NCBI GenBank assembly: GCA_951217055.1
Contig: OX578276.1
Location: forward strand, 12,073,430-12,137,429
Reading direction: 5' to 3'
Origin: Gerris lacustris
Taxonomy: Eukaryota > Arthropoda > Insecta > Hemiptera > Gerridae
DNA: 64,000 nt
A program made the position numbers and the translations under genes. This document shows, piece by piece, positions 22,580-31,998 of the stretch (positions are counted from its first letter, which is position 1; each line of letters opens with the position of its first letter). The notes under the pieces were generated by a model, which worked only from the letters and a program-made list of their open reading frames with translations, was not told where the DNA came from and made no database searches.

Positions 22580-22929
22580 CTATCTTCTATAAAGGAAATT
22601 GAATATCTTGGGCCTCTTTATGTGCAACTGAAATTTTATACTTGAAGAAATTAGTTTTAGAATTTACTGGACAATCTGTAGATGCCTATTTATACATGGA
22701 CAATCAAAGTGCTATTTGTATGATAAAGAACTATGAAAATTCAAGAAGAGCTAAGCATATAGAAATAAAAGTTCATTTTATTAGAGATATTGTTGCTAAA
22801 AATTTAATTAAACCTAATTATGTACCAAGTGAAGAAAATATTTCTGATGTCTTTACTAAATCTCTTTGTTCTCTTAAATTTTGTAAATTTAGAAAGCTAT
22901 TAGGTGTTCAGTATTCTAAAAATTGTTAG
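22580..22929 (+). pseudogene. Copia RNase H C-terminal fragment
   Basis: The fragment starts with a degraded LSSTEAEY-like motif (LSSIKEIEY) near 22580. From 22642 it is an open 95-residue segment with LYMDNQSAICMIKN, RAKHIEIKVHFIRD and YVPSEENISDVFTKSL. This is the conserved end of copia RNase H. The reading frame shifts between the two parts. It is followed by the 3' untranslated region and LTR. Confidence 0.85.
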
Positions 22930-23115
22930 TTTCTTATTTTAAACAGTTTAATGAATATTTTTCATTACATTTTTTTTGTTTATGTTAAAATGTAGTATTG
23001 TTTTTGTTTGTAACTTTATTTTATTGTTAATTGTGAAATTGATGTTGCTATTTCTAGTCTAAGTTCAATTTAGTTTCTTTTGTTTAAGTAACTTGACTAA
23101 AAATAGAAGGGGGGT

Positions 23116-23260
23116 ATTAGAATTGTAACTTTTATTAATATAGTTCACCTCTTGACTAAGAGATGGCAGCACCATCGCTCTCACTCTTGATGTAACCTTT
23201 TTAATAAATTAACCTCGCATTCGGTATTTCTTTTCCTTTCTTTTAAATATATTTCTAATA
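23116..23260 (+). repeat. Copia 3' LTR, about 145 bp
   Basis: It follows the purine tract AGAAGGGGGG. It begins TATTAGAATTGTAAC (copia LTRs commonly begin TGTTAGAA), contains a small hairpin CTCTTGACTAAGAG and AATAAA-like TTTAATAAATTAA, and ends in the segment shared with 20966-20994. Confidence 0.7.
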
Positions 23261-24966
23261 GATGCATTTGAGAATCATTATTTTGATGTGATAACAGCAG
23301 CTCAAGTTCTCATAGACCGAATGAAGGTTTCATTATCACTTAACTCTCGCTCATCATCTCGTGCATCCTCCCCTCGTCAGGATAATCATACTCATAACAG
23401 ATGTGTCCCTCCAGAGGTTAGTTAGGTTACCAGTTCTTTCATTACCATCCTTTAACGGATCATATGATACCTGGCCTTCATTCTATGAATTATTTACATC
23501 TCTTATCCACAATAATAATGCGTTAAGTAATATTATGAAATTTCAGTATTTAAGATCATGTACGATTGGTGAAGCATCGGCCATTGTAGACTCCATCTCC
23601 TTAACAGATGAAAATTATACAGTGGCTTAGAGTTTACTAGATAGGTTTCAAAACAAAAACCTCATAATTATGAGACATATAAGAGAGTTATGCAACCTGC
23701 GAAAAATTGAAAGAATGACACTGTCTTTATTAAATTAATTCATTACAGATATCTCAAAACACGCTAGATCTTTAAAGGATTTAGGGCAAACCATTGAGCA
23801 TTGGAATTTACTCCTCATTCACATTCTTTCAGTGAAATTAGATGCCTACTCTTATAAAGAATGGAATATCAAATGGACTGAGTGTAAGGACACTTTGCCA
23901 TCGTTAGCAGATTTCATGCTATTCCTTCGAAATCGATGTCATGTTCTGGAGGCTATGGCTTCAGACACTTCACCAAATTCATAACAGGTCAATTCAAACA
24001 AGTTTTCAAATTCAAGAAGGTTGCAGACCAAACAACTCAATATCAATCTAAACTCTCTAATCAATCTCGTACATCCCTAGTCACATCAACAGATGATACA
24101 AAGACTCAACCTACACTCACATCAAATAATCAACAAAATCAACTTAAGACAGATGCTTACCATCCCACAAATGCACATCTCCCATGTCCTATGTGCAAGG
24201 AACAACATCAACTTTTCCTTTGTTCAAAGTTTCTTGCCCTAACAGTTCATGACCGTTTTGCAAAAGTTCAACAATTAAAATTATGCTGGAACTGTTTGAG
24301 AAGTGGCCATGAAGCGAAGCTCTGCAGATCAAGAAGATGTAAAATTTGCAGTTCCTTCCATAATACTTTATTACACAGACCAAGAGAAAAATCTGATCAA
24401 AAATCACCTCAAACTAACATCCAGACAACATCTCAACTTGATAACCAAACATCATCTCAATCTCATGCAGCCCCAGTATCAACTAATTCCATTACTGCAT
24501 TACCTCAAACGCCTCACCACATCCTATTGTCAACTGCACTTGTACAGCTTGTGGATAGTCATGGAAATTCTATGCCAGCAAGAGCTCTATTAGATTCAGG
24601 CTCACAATGTAGTTTTGTCTCTCGTTCACTATGTCAGCGCCTACATCTCGATCATACCAATTACTTAGTTCCCATCACTGGCATTGGTACCGCTCAAACA
24701 AGGGCATCCTCAACAGTTAATGTTACAATTAAATCACTCCATTCTGATTATTTTGAGGAAACCAATTTTATTGTCTTACCTCACATTACTCATAATATTC
24801 CATCCGTTCAGGTGGACATCTCAAAATGGAAGTTTCCTCCTCAAGTGATTCTTTCAGACCCTACATTTTATGTTCCTTCCAACATTGATGTGTTACTAGG
24901 TGCAGACTTATTTTGGAACATCCTTGGAAATGAAGACTTATTCTTCCTGACAACAAGATACAATTG
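23261..24966 (+). pseudogene. Second BEL/Pao element: gag and protease fragment
   Basis: Directly after the copia LTR, a BEL gag starts mid-protein. A DUF1759 segment lies at 23400-23630 (LPSFNGSYDTWPSFYELF). TAG and TAA codons break it around 23630-23740. A frame from 23936 carries three Cys/His clusters (CPMCKEQH, CWNCLRSGHEAKLC, CKICSSFHNTLLH). The protease follows with LLDSGSQCSF near 24590 and SNIDVLLGADLFW near 24890. Similarity ends near 24925, where unrelated LINE sequence starts. It is the same type as the BEL at 5052 but clearly a different copy. Confidence 0.8.
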
Positions 24967-24969
24967 AGA

Positions 24970-25870
24970 GACAGTAGTAGATTGGTTTGACTCCCTCCTC
25001 TTCAAGCTCCTTCTGAGTATAAGGCTTGTCTGCCTGTATGACGGACAGAGCCAGACTGGGGTAGAATAGGGTGGTGGCAGAGGGCACCTGTGGAAGGGAG
25101 ATTAGGCGGGGATGAGGTATAAGGTATACTACAATCGATATATCTCGATAGTGCTTTACAATCCACATTTCCAACAAGGCGATGGATTCGATGCTCCTTT
25201 GTCTATTACTGTTGCAAATTGGTTTGACTCCTTCCTCTTCAAGCTCCTTCTGAGTATAAGGCTTGTTGTCAACCAGTAGCTTATCATAATATCTTAACGA
25301 CCCTCTGTGTCCTTTCATTTTTAATTCTTCTCCATATTTACTTAGATCTATTCTCTTTTGTCGGACTTCAAATGGGTATTTCTCTTTAATTTTTACATTG
25401 CTGTAGCTTGCCGATCTCGCAAGCTTGTGTTTGCTTCGCAATATATCGTTTTTAAGAAAGTGTGAGATCAATGTAGCTACATTCATATCGCGACTTTCAT
25501 CAATTGATATCACTTTCGCGATGTCGAAGCGTCTTATTTGAACGCCAATTTCTTTTAGCAGTTTTATCAAGTCTATAATATATTAATATTTGTTAAAATT
25601 GTTTAGCCCAATCACATCTACGTTCATTTTTCTGTTAGCGGCTAACTCCTTTATTGCTTCTTTACATTAATTTACTTTCTCGTCCAGTACTCCCAGGGCC
25701 GTATTCACATTTGTATTTTTATTTGAATTACCCTCTTTCATAACTTTTATGAACCTTATCCAATTTGGCCTTATTTTTACAAATGTAGTTTATTTTATGT
25801 TTTAACGTCATTTCTTCTATTTCCTCCATTCTTTGCCTGAGAAGACTTTCTTTACCTGAGAAAAAACATA
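24970..25870 (-). pseudogene. LINE ORF1-like fragment
   Basis: On the minus strand, 25870-25571 reads as an interrupted coiled, charged segment (LRQRMEEIEEMTLKHK). 25570-25215 is open with IKLLKEIGVQIRRFDIAKV and VDNKPYTQKELEEE. The pattern fits the RNA-binding ORF1 proteins of insect LINEs, which coat LINE RNA. A 50-bp block encoding KPYTQKELEEEGVKPI occurs twice (about 24984-25033 and 25212-25264), with unrelated sequence between. No RT part is attached. Confidence 0.5.
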
Positions 25871-25984
25871 AGGTACAAAGGTAAATTGTATTATCACGCG
25901 TACCTTTGTTTTGCTTTCACCTTCCTTATCTTGTTTAACGTAATGATTTCTTGTTATTCCTCGAGAGTTTCCTCTTTTTTTCTG

Positions 25985-26760
25985 TCGCTACTCATATAAA
26001 AATTGTAGCTGTAGACAATTTACAAATTCCTCGTCTTGCCACCAAACGTCCAAAAGCAGCTAAAAAGACTGAAACACTTCACTTACAGCCTAGTGGCTAA
26101 ATATAAATTACGCAGATATAAGCCTTAACCAAAGGAGATTTTCTATTTAAAGATTGCTTTATTAGGATAGGCCCGGCGAAATCCAGACCGGTATGAGTAA
26201 ACGGTCTGCTCATGATTACTCTGGTTGCAGGTCACTCCCCCATTACATACTGCGAAGCATTTGGATTTAAGCAGCCCCTACACGATCAAGCCGCTTGATC
26301 AAAACATCGCGTCAAGCTGATTGACACGGCCTTCAAGCCGCCTTGGGGCACATCAAGCATCCCATCAATCTTTTCATCAACACTCATTTGTAGCGGAGTT
26401 TTCGACTAGTGAACTGCTCCTCCTGGACTGTAGTGAATCAATATGGTGTGGATACCATGGTTTCGAATCAGTATTTGTAGTGTCGAGCAGGTGATTGACG
26501 GAATGCTTGATCAAAATTGCTGTAGACTATCAAGCGCTCCGTCAAGCCGCTTGACTCATTCAAACTTTCCATCAATCTCCGTCAAGGTTTGACTCAAGCA
26601 TCAAACAGGTTCCTAGACTATCAATCATGTTTTACACCATTGCTTGACGCGCTGTTTTGATCAAGCGGCTTGATCGTTTTGATCAAGCGGCTTGATCGTG
26701 TGATGCTTAACTCTACAACACATGAACGTTTACGGGCTATCTTAACTCCTATTTTAACTA
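25985..26760 (-). pseudogene. BEL/Pao integrase fragment, split by a TTAA MITE
   Basis: Minus-strand reading gives SCVVELN before the MITE and PNASQYVMGE after it. Then follow PATRVIMSRPFTHTGLDFAGP (first catalytic Asp, around 26210) and, after frame changes, FLAAFGRLVARRGIC near 26040. The second Asp and the Glu regions are absent. Several stops and indels are present. The piece joins gypsy sequence near 26740-26760 and ends near 25985 in non-coding DNA. Confidence 0.7.
26271..26706. mobile_element. TTAA-flanked MITE with GATCAAGCGGCTTGATC palindromes, 436 bp
   Basis: TTAA occurs immediately on both sides (26267-26270 and 26707-26710). The ends share GCA...CACGATCAAGCCGCTTGATC in inverted orientation. 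The right end has two tandem copies of the 17-bp palindrome GATCAAGCGGCTTGATC. Diverged TCAAGC/GCTTGA motifs fill the interior. Omitting the element with one TTAA restores continuous BEL integrase coding. There is no ORF. TTAA is the piggyBac target, but the termini are not the usual CCC type. Confidence 0.8.
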
Positions 26761-28563
26761 TACGGTCTAGTTCTTTCTTGACCTTTGGTCTTATACCATA
26801 AGGAATCCGTCTGGGTGGTGACACCACTGCTTTAATATTTGTATTAACTTCTATTTCAATTTCCCCGGGAATACATCCTACTTGGCCATCAAATAAGTCC
26901 ACATATTTTTTAGGTATTAATGGGTGGAGCTCATTCTTTTGAGTGAATACATCGACTGAGATTAAACCCAATTTTTCCGGTAATCTTAATAACCCCATAA
27001 TATTCACACAATTTTGCTCGACAACCAAAAACTCTTCAATATTTTTCTTAGACTTATAATAGCACTCCAGCATAGTTTTTCCAACAACTGGTAGTTTATT
27101 ATTAGAGAACGATGTGATCACAACTCGCGATGTGTCAAGGTGGTGCCGTTTAGAGCCCAACTCTAAGTATTGTCTCAGACTTAAAACATTTAGCCAAGTT
27201 TGCACGGGTCACTTCCTTCTTCATCAGATGGCACATTATCTAATCAATTAACAACCTGCATTTTTATTAATGTCTTCCTACAAATTTTGGCAAAGTGATT
27301 TTTTTTTTTACCGCATAAATTACATTGTTTACCAAAGGGTGGGCAATGGCCATACTTATGTGAATAACCACAACATTTGCATTTTGACATAGTACCAACT
27401 GATTATGACTCCACTTTAGGTTATTATCGGTAACCCTTTTCTTTGACCATTGGTTCTTTAATAGATCAATACTAGGTTCTTCTGTATGTTTGACCCTGTC
27501 TGTGATTCCTTTTTTACTTTCTCATATAAAGAGAAAGAATTGTGATGGCGCGAAAATTCGATTTTGAGATTTTGATGGATTTACTCGTTTTGAGGTCCCC
27601 TGAGTCCAAAATAGTGGTCTGCGTCTGTGCAGACGCCTGGAGCCTAAACTACTGGGCCGATTTTGACGAAATTTGGCATATATGTTTAGAAAAATCATAC
27701 CCCGAGGCGAAATCGAGAAATGAATTTTAGCTCTCAATTGGGGGGCGCTACCCCCCAAAAACTCTGAAAAAACGTGAAAAAAAAATTATTTCTCGAAAAC
27801 GGTTCCGACGATTTTGATGAAAAAATTCTAAAATGTAGTCCATTTAAATACGAATCTAACGATATAAGCCGTTTTCCCGGGAAAAATCTAGTTCCTGAGA
27901 ATATAGCTTATAACGCGGACGGAGAGAGCCCGGGTTCCATTCCCCGCCCAGGAGAAGTTATTTTTATGATACGTTTCGATGAAATGTTCAATAATAATTA
28001 AATGTACATACGAAAACTAATAAATGGAAAACACTGGGCTTTGTAATTATGAACTCGTATATGAGAAAGTTTGTCTGAGTTGTCTCGGACCGATTTTTTT
28101 ATTGATTACCTGGTTTTCAACAGCAACCTGAGTACGACAAATGAACAAATCTTTCACCAAACTGTCCCTTCAATCTGCAAAATCACATGACAAACTAAGC
28201 TTCATTAACGCCGCCTTTTTTAAACTGATAATAGGACCTGCCTTCTTGCTGTCGCCGGGTAAAAAACATATACCGTTAATACGTTACATTAGTAACAGGT
28301 ACAAAATGTTCATCAAAACTTTATCACCACACTTATCTTACATAGGTTTTCTTCTGATAGATGATATGATTCGAAAATTTCTGGGCGTCACTTCCCGCAT
28401 GATGCAATAAAATCGCCACTTTACGCTTTTCTTTAACCCCGTCGAAGTATGCTCCGATATATGTTCCGAATTCCCGCTTAAAACCCTTCCAGTTTGCTGT
28501 CATGTCTCCTTCCATACACAAGGGGCTCAATACACCCATAGGTTTAACATCCATAATCGACAA
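26745..28563 (-). pseudogene. Ty3/gypsy gag, protease and RT start, interrupted
   Basis: The minus-strand order is normal. Gag starts near 28563 (ANWKGFKREFGTYI, VAILLHHAGSDAQ) and continues with stops to about 28100 (DEHFVPVTNVTY, then RDSLVKDLF). A TIR element occupies 27516-28070. Gag resumes at 27515. A double knuckle follows at 27390-27280 (CKCCGYSHKYGHC, CNLCGKKKNHFAKIC). The protease tail and RT N-terminus run from 27205 to about 26760 (GCIPGEIEIEV, RIPYGIRPKVKKELDR). Similarity stops where BEL integrase begins, so the pol end is lost. Many stops; not functional. Confidence 0.75.
27516..28070. mobile_element. 555-bp element with 13-bp inverted ends, inside gypsy gag
   Basis: ACTTTCTCATATA at 27516 is matched by TATATGAGAAAGT ending at 28070. 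No target duplication is evident. The interior has the style of a widespread insect repeat (CGATTTTGACGAAATTTGGC, TCTCGAAAACGGTTCC) and a tRNA B-box-like GGGTTCCATTCCCC near 27932. Short open frames on both strands have no recognised similarity. Confidence 0.5.
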
Positions 28564-28937
28564 TAATAAAACTTTAAACCTGTTAGTGTGTGGAAGTCTA
28601 ATAAGAACAGATTATATTATATAATTTATAAACATCAATATTCATATAACATTTTTAAGAATAACTGAATTATTTCTTTTAGCAAAAATTAAACTTTCTG
28701 CCAAAAACAAAAAAAAAATATAACATCTATTAAAATAATATATTTTGATAGATGGTATCATTTCTGACAAAACCTTCGCACAATAACAAATTTTTAGTAA
28801 CACTCCTCGCACCAAATTACAAATATAGTCTTAACACCGCTGCCACCATGTTTTATGTTAAATAACAACAGTATCCATTAGAACATAAATATATATATAT
28901 TTTGGAACACAACGATTCAAAACATTAGTAAAGTTAC
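28564..28937. other. Non-coding interval
   Basis: AT-rich DNA upstream of the gypsy gag start. The gypsy leader or LTR would be expected here on the minus strand, but I cannot identify LTR ends or a primer-binding site. Confidence 0.5.
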
Positions 28938-29327
28938 ATGAGAATGCTACTTGCTAGAACGTGGTCATATATAACAATAAAATCTTGCAACCTTCTCCTT
29001 GATCTCGATATCGATATAGATCTAACGATCGATACTTATTACAACAGGTGGTATAACGAATCTCAGAAAGATTTTTACGAGAAATTGGTTACTGTCGACG
29101 AAGCTCTATGTCGAAATTTTACACGAATGACGAGAGAAGATTGTGAGTGCTTGCTTGAGAAAGTCTCACCTATTATAAAGAAATCTGATACCAACTTTCG
29201 TGAGGCAATACCACCTCGTGCGAGGATATTATTAACATTGAGATATTTCGGTTCGGGTGATAGCTATCCATCACTTATTTATTTCTTTTGGATATCTGAG
29301 CCAAGTATCCTTCAAAGCTTTCACTGA
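28938..29327 (+). pseudogene. PIF/Harbinger transposase N-terminal fragment
   Basis: A 129-residue frame. From about residue 55 it has the HARBI1-like N-terminal pattern: CRNFTRMTREDCECLLEKV, then SDTNFREAIPPRARILLTLRYFGSGDSYPSL. This segment precedes the DDE domain in Harbinger transposases. The frame closes after SEPSI and no DDE domain follows, so this is a truncated copy. The first 50 residues are not recognised. It could be a relic of the kind of transposase that moved the TTA-flanked MITEs, but nothing here proves a link. Confidence 0.7.
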
Positions 29328-29978
29328 CGCTCTTCTCTACATGATTTTGTTGAAGTTAGTAAATATATTGTTGAGTTCGACATTTTATTTATTGTTTATT
29401 ATCACACAAAATATAGTATTACAAGATTTAAGTTAACTCGGCAAATAGTTACTAGTTAGGAATTCAGAAAGTATTGAACAAGCCAACTGGTTTTCTGAAC
29501 GGTTGGATAAATAATAGTCAGAAAACATCAATGCAGATTCCACAGAGGATAGAACTGCGCTACTACTACTTCCAGTGTTGTTATTTAGAGATGTATCAGT
29601 ATAAGTAGACACATTCTCGGCATCATATTTACCCATAGCTGCTTCAAATATATTATATATTAAGTGCTTAACAATTGTTTGTGCTCTAGAACTTAATTTC
29701 GCAGTGCATTAGCCACATGGTCTCCAAATGTTAGCAATCATCTCTTTGAGATTTTTTTTTTTTTTTTTTTAAACATTATAAGCCTCCTTTCACGGCTATT
29801 TGTATCGCGTTTACTGAAGACATTTTGAATTAAGGCTCATTGACTTCTGCTTGAGTATCTTGGGTGTATCGGCTTACTTCTTCACCTAGGCGACTTAACT
29901 CGACCGAAGATATATTTAATGAAGAAACACCTACCACTCGGGGGACGGTCAAGTGTTAAAAAAAACTATAGTTTCATG
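29328..29978. other. Unassigned interval with a Ser-rich minus-strand frame
   Basis: A minus-strand frame from 29636 to 29433 (67 residues, Ser/Asn-rich, with FSDYYLSNRSENQL) can be extended upstream in frame to about 29700 with IVKHLIYNIFEAAM. It is protein-like but unrecognised. A poly(T) run lies at about 29752-29770. Nothing else is seen. Confidence 0.3.
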
Positions 29979-30022
29979 AGCCAACGTTTCGACAACTTAA
30001 AGATGTTGTCATCATCAGGGCT
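29979..30022 (-). other. Nested hairpin with CTGATGA and GAAAC boxes
   Basis: On the minus strand, AGCC and GGCT close an outer stem around CTGATGAT, a perfect 6-bp stem GACAAC/GTTGTC (loop ATCTTTAA) and GAAACGTT. The design equals that at 88-123. It lies next to the repeat-protein pseudogene and seems to be part of an inserted repeat. CUGAUGA plus GAAA suggests a hammerhead core, but the extra U and the two-stranded outer stem are not canonical. Confidence 0.45.
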
Positions 30023-30099
30023 ACTGTAACATACATAAACGGTTGATTTATTATAAGAATGTGGCATGGCCAGAGAAGAAGAGGCAAAAAGAAAACAAG

Positions 30100-30895
30100 A
30101 GAGTGTCAACACTGCTATAACCTCCGGCAGGTTACCGCAGCGTCGTTCGCGTGCCCTAGTCGGAGGACTGAGATCAAAATCTGGGTAGGCATCTCCGTCA
30201 TCAATTTCACTAGAGCTAGAACAGGAAGAGTTAGAACTTGACTCACTTATGTACTCATCAGAAACTAAATTTGGCTTTTGTTTACTTTCTTGAAAATGGA
30301 GAATAGTGGGATAACTAGCATCGTAAGAAACAGAATACATAACATTATTTTTATTTTCTGAAAGTTGCAATTTTTCTGGCATGGTTGGTAGTCTGTTTTT
30401 ACCTTCCAGAGAAGTTTGTGGTGGAACATTTTCTTCGTTATCTTGTTTTGTTACAGCAGCAAGTGTATTTTCTGGGCGTTGTTTATCTTCTTGTTTTTGT
30501 GTGGGTGACAGGTTGCCGTTACCTTCTTGAGAAGGTTGTGGTGAAAAACATTGTGTGTTATCCGGTCTAGTAGCAAGTTTATTTGGAGATAAATTATTTT
30601 AATATTCTGATGAGGGTGATGGTTTGTTTTTACCTTCTTGAGAGGGTTATGGAGAAAATTGTTTTTTGTTATCTTGTTTCATTATTGTAGTGGGTGCATT
30701 TTCTGATGGTTGTTTATTTTCTGGTGTGAGTGATTGTTTATTTTTACCTTCAACACAGGGTTGTGATGAAAAAAGTTGTGTGTCATCCGGTTTTTTTACT
30801 GTGGCGAGCCTATTTTCTGATACACTTTTATATCCATGTGCGGGTGATGGTTTGCCATTACCTTCTAGAAACACATTATTTTTTTACTTTAGCAA
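30100..30895 (-). pseudogene. Unknown protein with five ~38-residue repeats, broken
   Basis: One minus-strand frame runs from at least 30874 to about 30145 with only two stops, both inside repeats (TAA at 30647-30649 and near 30599). It encodes about five degenerate 37-40-residue units built on EGKNKxSPTxE...ENxLATxxKQDNxxxFSPQPS. A unique, Ser- and acid-rich tail follows (SSSSEIDDGDAYPDFDL). The composition suggests a disordered, perhaps nuclear, protein. I do not recognise the family. Sequence from about 30130 downwards belongs to the inserted hairpin repeat. It may be an accessory ORF of a DNA transposon or a degraded host gene. Confidence 0.45.
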
Positions 30896-31076
30896 GTCTT
30901 AGAATATATGCTGACCGGCTTGAGAAATTCATAATGATTCAGCAACAATGCCACTTTTATTTTTTGCAAGAAAGGATTACTGTTTGATTTTTAAAAAGAG
31001 ATACAATTCAAAATATTGCAATAAAAATATTAAAAACAAATCAGTACAACTTTATTAAGTAATAATACATCTGAAA

Positions 31077-31560
31077 TCATGCTGGGGTAATTTTCATGAC
31101 ACTGTACTCAGAAATTTTAGATTGGACTGTATTACTTTTTGTTGAGACAGGTGAAACAAAGGTAGAAGAGCTTGGGCTGGGGGGTAGAAACTCATGAGAA
31201 GAAAGAGTTGACTCGCAATTTGGAGGTGAATTTAACGGCTCATCGGGATCTTCTTCACTAGAATTGCAATTGTTAACAGAACTGGAGACATGGATTGACA
31301 TTTTATATTTTAATTCACAACAACAACTAAACTAAACATTACATTGACATTTGACACATGACATATTCATTCTTTTATATAACAAGAAGGATGCCTCCGC
31401 TCCATGTTTTTTTTTTTAAATTTGAGGTTGAAGATTTGTAACTTTCGGTACATTTACAGATAAGATATTGCACTTAGCTAAAATTTTATCCAACAGTTCA
31501 AAATGATCCCAAATTTGGATTTTTTTACCCGTGTCTGAAAAGAAATAGATTCAATTTATT
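31077..31560 (-). pseudogene. hAT transposase N-terminal fragment, copy 2
   Basis: On the minus strand, 31560-31431 encodes a degraded BED-type zinc finger (KKIQIWDHFELLDKILAKCNI). 31301-31077 encodes a Ser/Pro-rich acidic segment (SEEDPDEPLNSPPN...LPPSPSSS...SKISEYSVMKIT). Both have close relatives at 35420-35560 and 34914-34680. The fragment stops near 31077, so the catalytic part is absent. It follows directly after the C-terminus of copy 1, which suggests tandem hAT insertions. Confidence 0.65.
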
Positions 31561-31589
31561 TAGATGATCTTAATAAAACTATTTTTTTT

Positions 31590-31850
31590 TTAAAAAAAGG
31601 AATGGAGAAAGAAGCTCCTCCTCTTTCAAATAATTAGTCCTGCTTTAGAAAAGAGCTGTTCACAAGGGACTGAAGAAGCTACTACGCACAATCTTTCTTC
31701 AGCTACTTGTGCTAAAATTGGTAAGATATGCCGGTTTTCGTGCCACCGCTTAATTGTATCACCTTTGATAAGAATGCATTCCTAGTATAGATACCTCTGC
31801 AGTTCTATGATTGCTCGACTTTTAGGAGTTTCTATGAAACGAATAGAAAT
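31590..31850 (-). pseudogene. hAT C-terminal dimerisation domain
   Basis: Minus-strand reading gives ELQRYLY, a stop, ECILIKGDTIKRWHENRHILP, then LAQVAEERLCVVASSVPCEQ and LFSKAGLI. This is the classic hAT dimerisation motif order (W.ENR-P-LA-A--L-V--SVP-E-LFS-AG). It is probably the 3' end of the transposase that starts at 34914, separated from it by the composite repeat at 31999-33390. Confidence 0.7.
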
Positions 31851-31998
31851 AACTTAATAATAACAATAGCTTAATAATTGACAATAGCTATATCTTTTTT
31901 ATTTATCTACTTTTTATTAAAAAAAATGAACAAAACAAATAATAAACTAAAAAAATTTTAGTTTATTAAGAAAAGCATTGAAATAGTTATTTATGTAA

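Larger units (their letters stand above)
20966..23260 (+). mobile_element. Rearranged copia-type LTR retrotransposon
   Basis: About 29 bp of LTR end (TTCCTTTCTTTTAAATATATTTCTAATA) at 20966-20994 is repeated at the end of the 3' LTR (about 23232-23260). Between them are a primer-binding site, gag-protease, an inverted duplicate and an RNase H tail. The integrase and most of the RT are gone and most of the 5' LTR is missing. This is a defective copy shaped by deletion and inversion. Confidence 0.85.

Noticed and set aside
28141..28410. 89-codon plus-strand ORF
   Set aside because: It is antisense to a recognisable gypsy gag segment.
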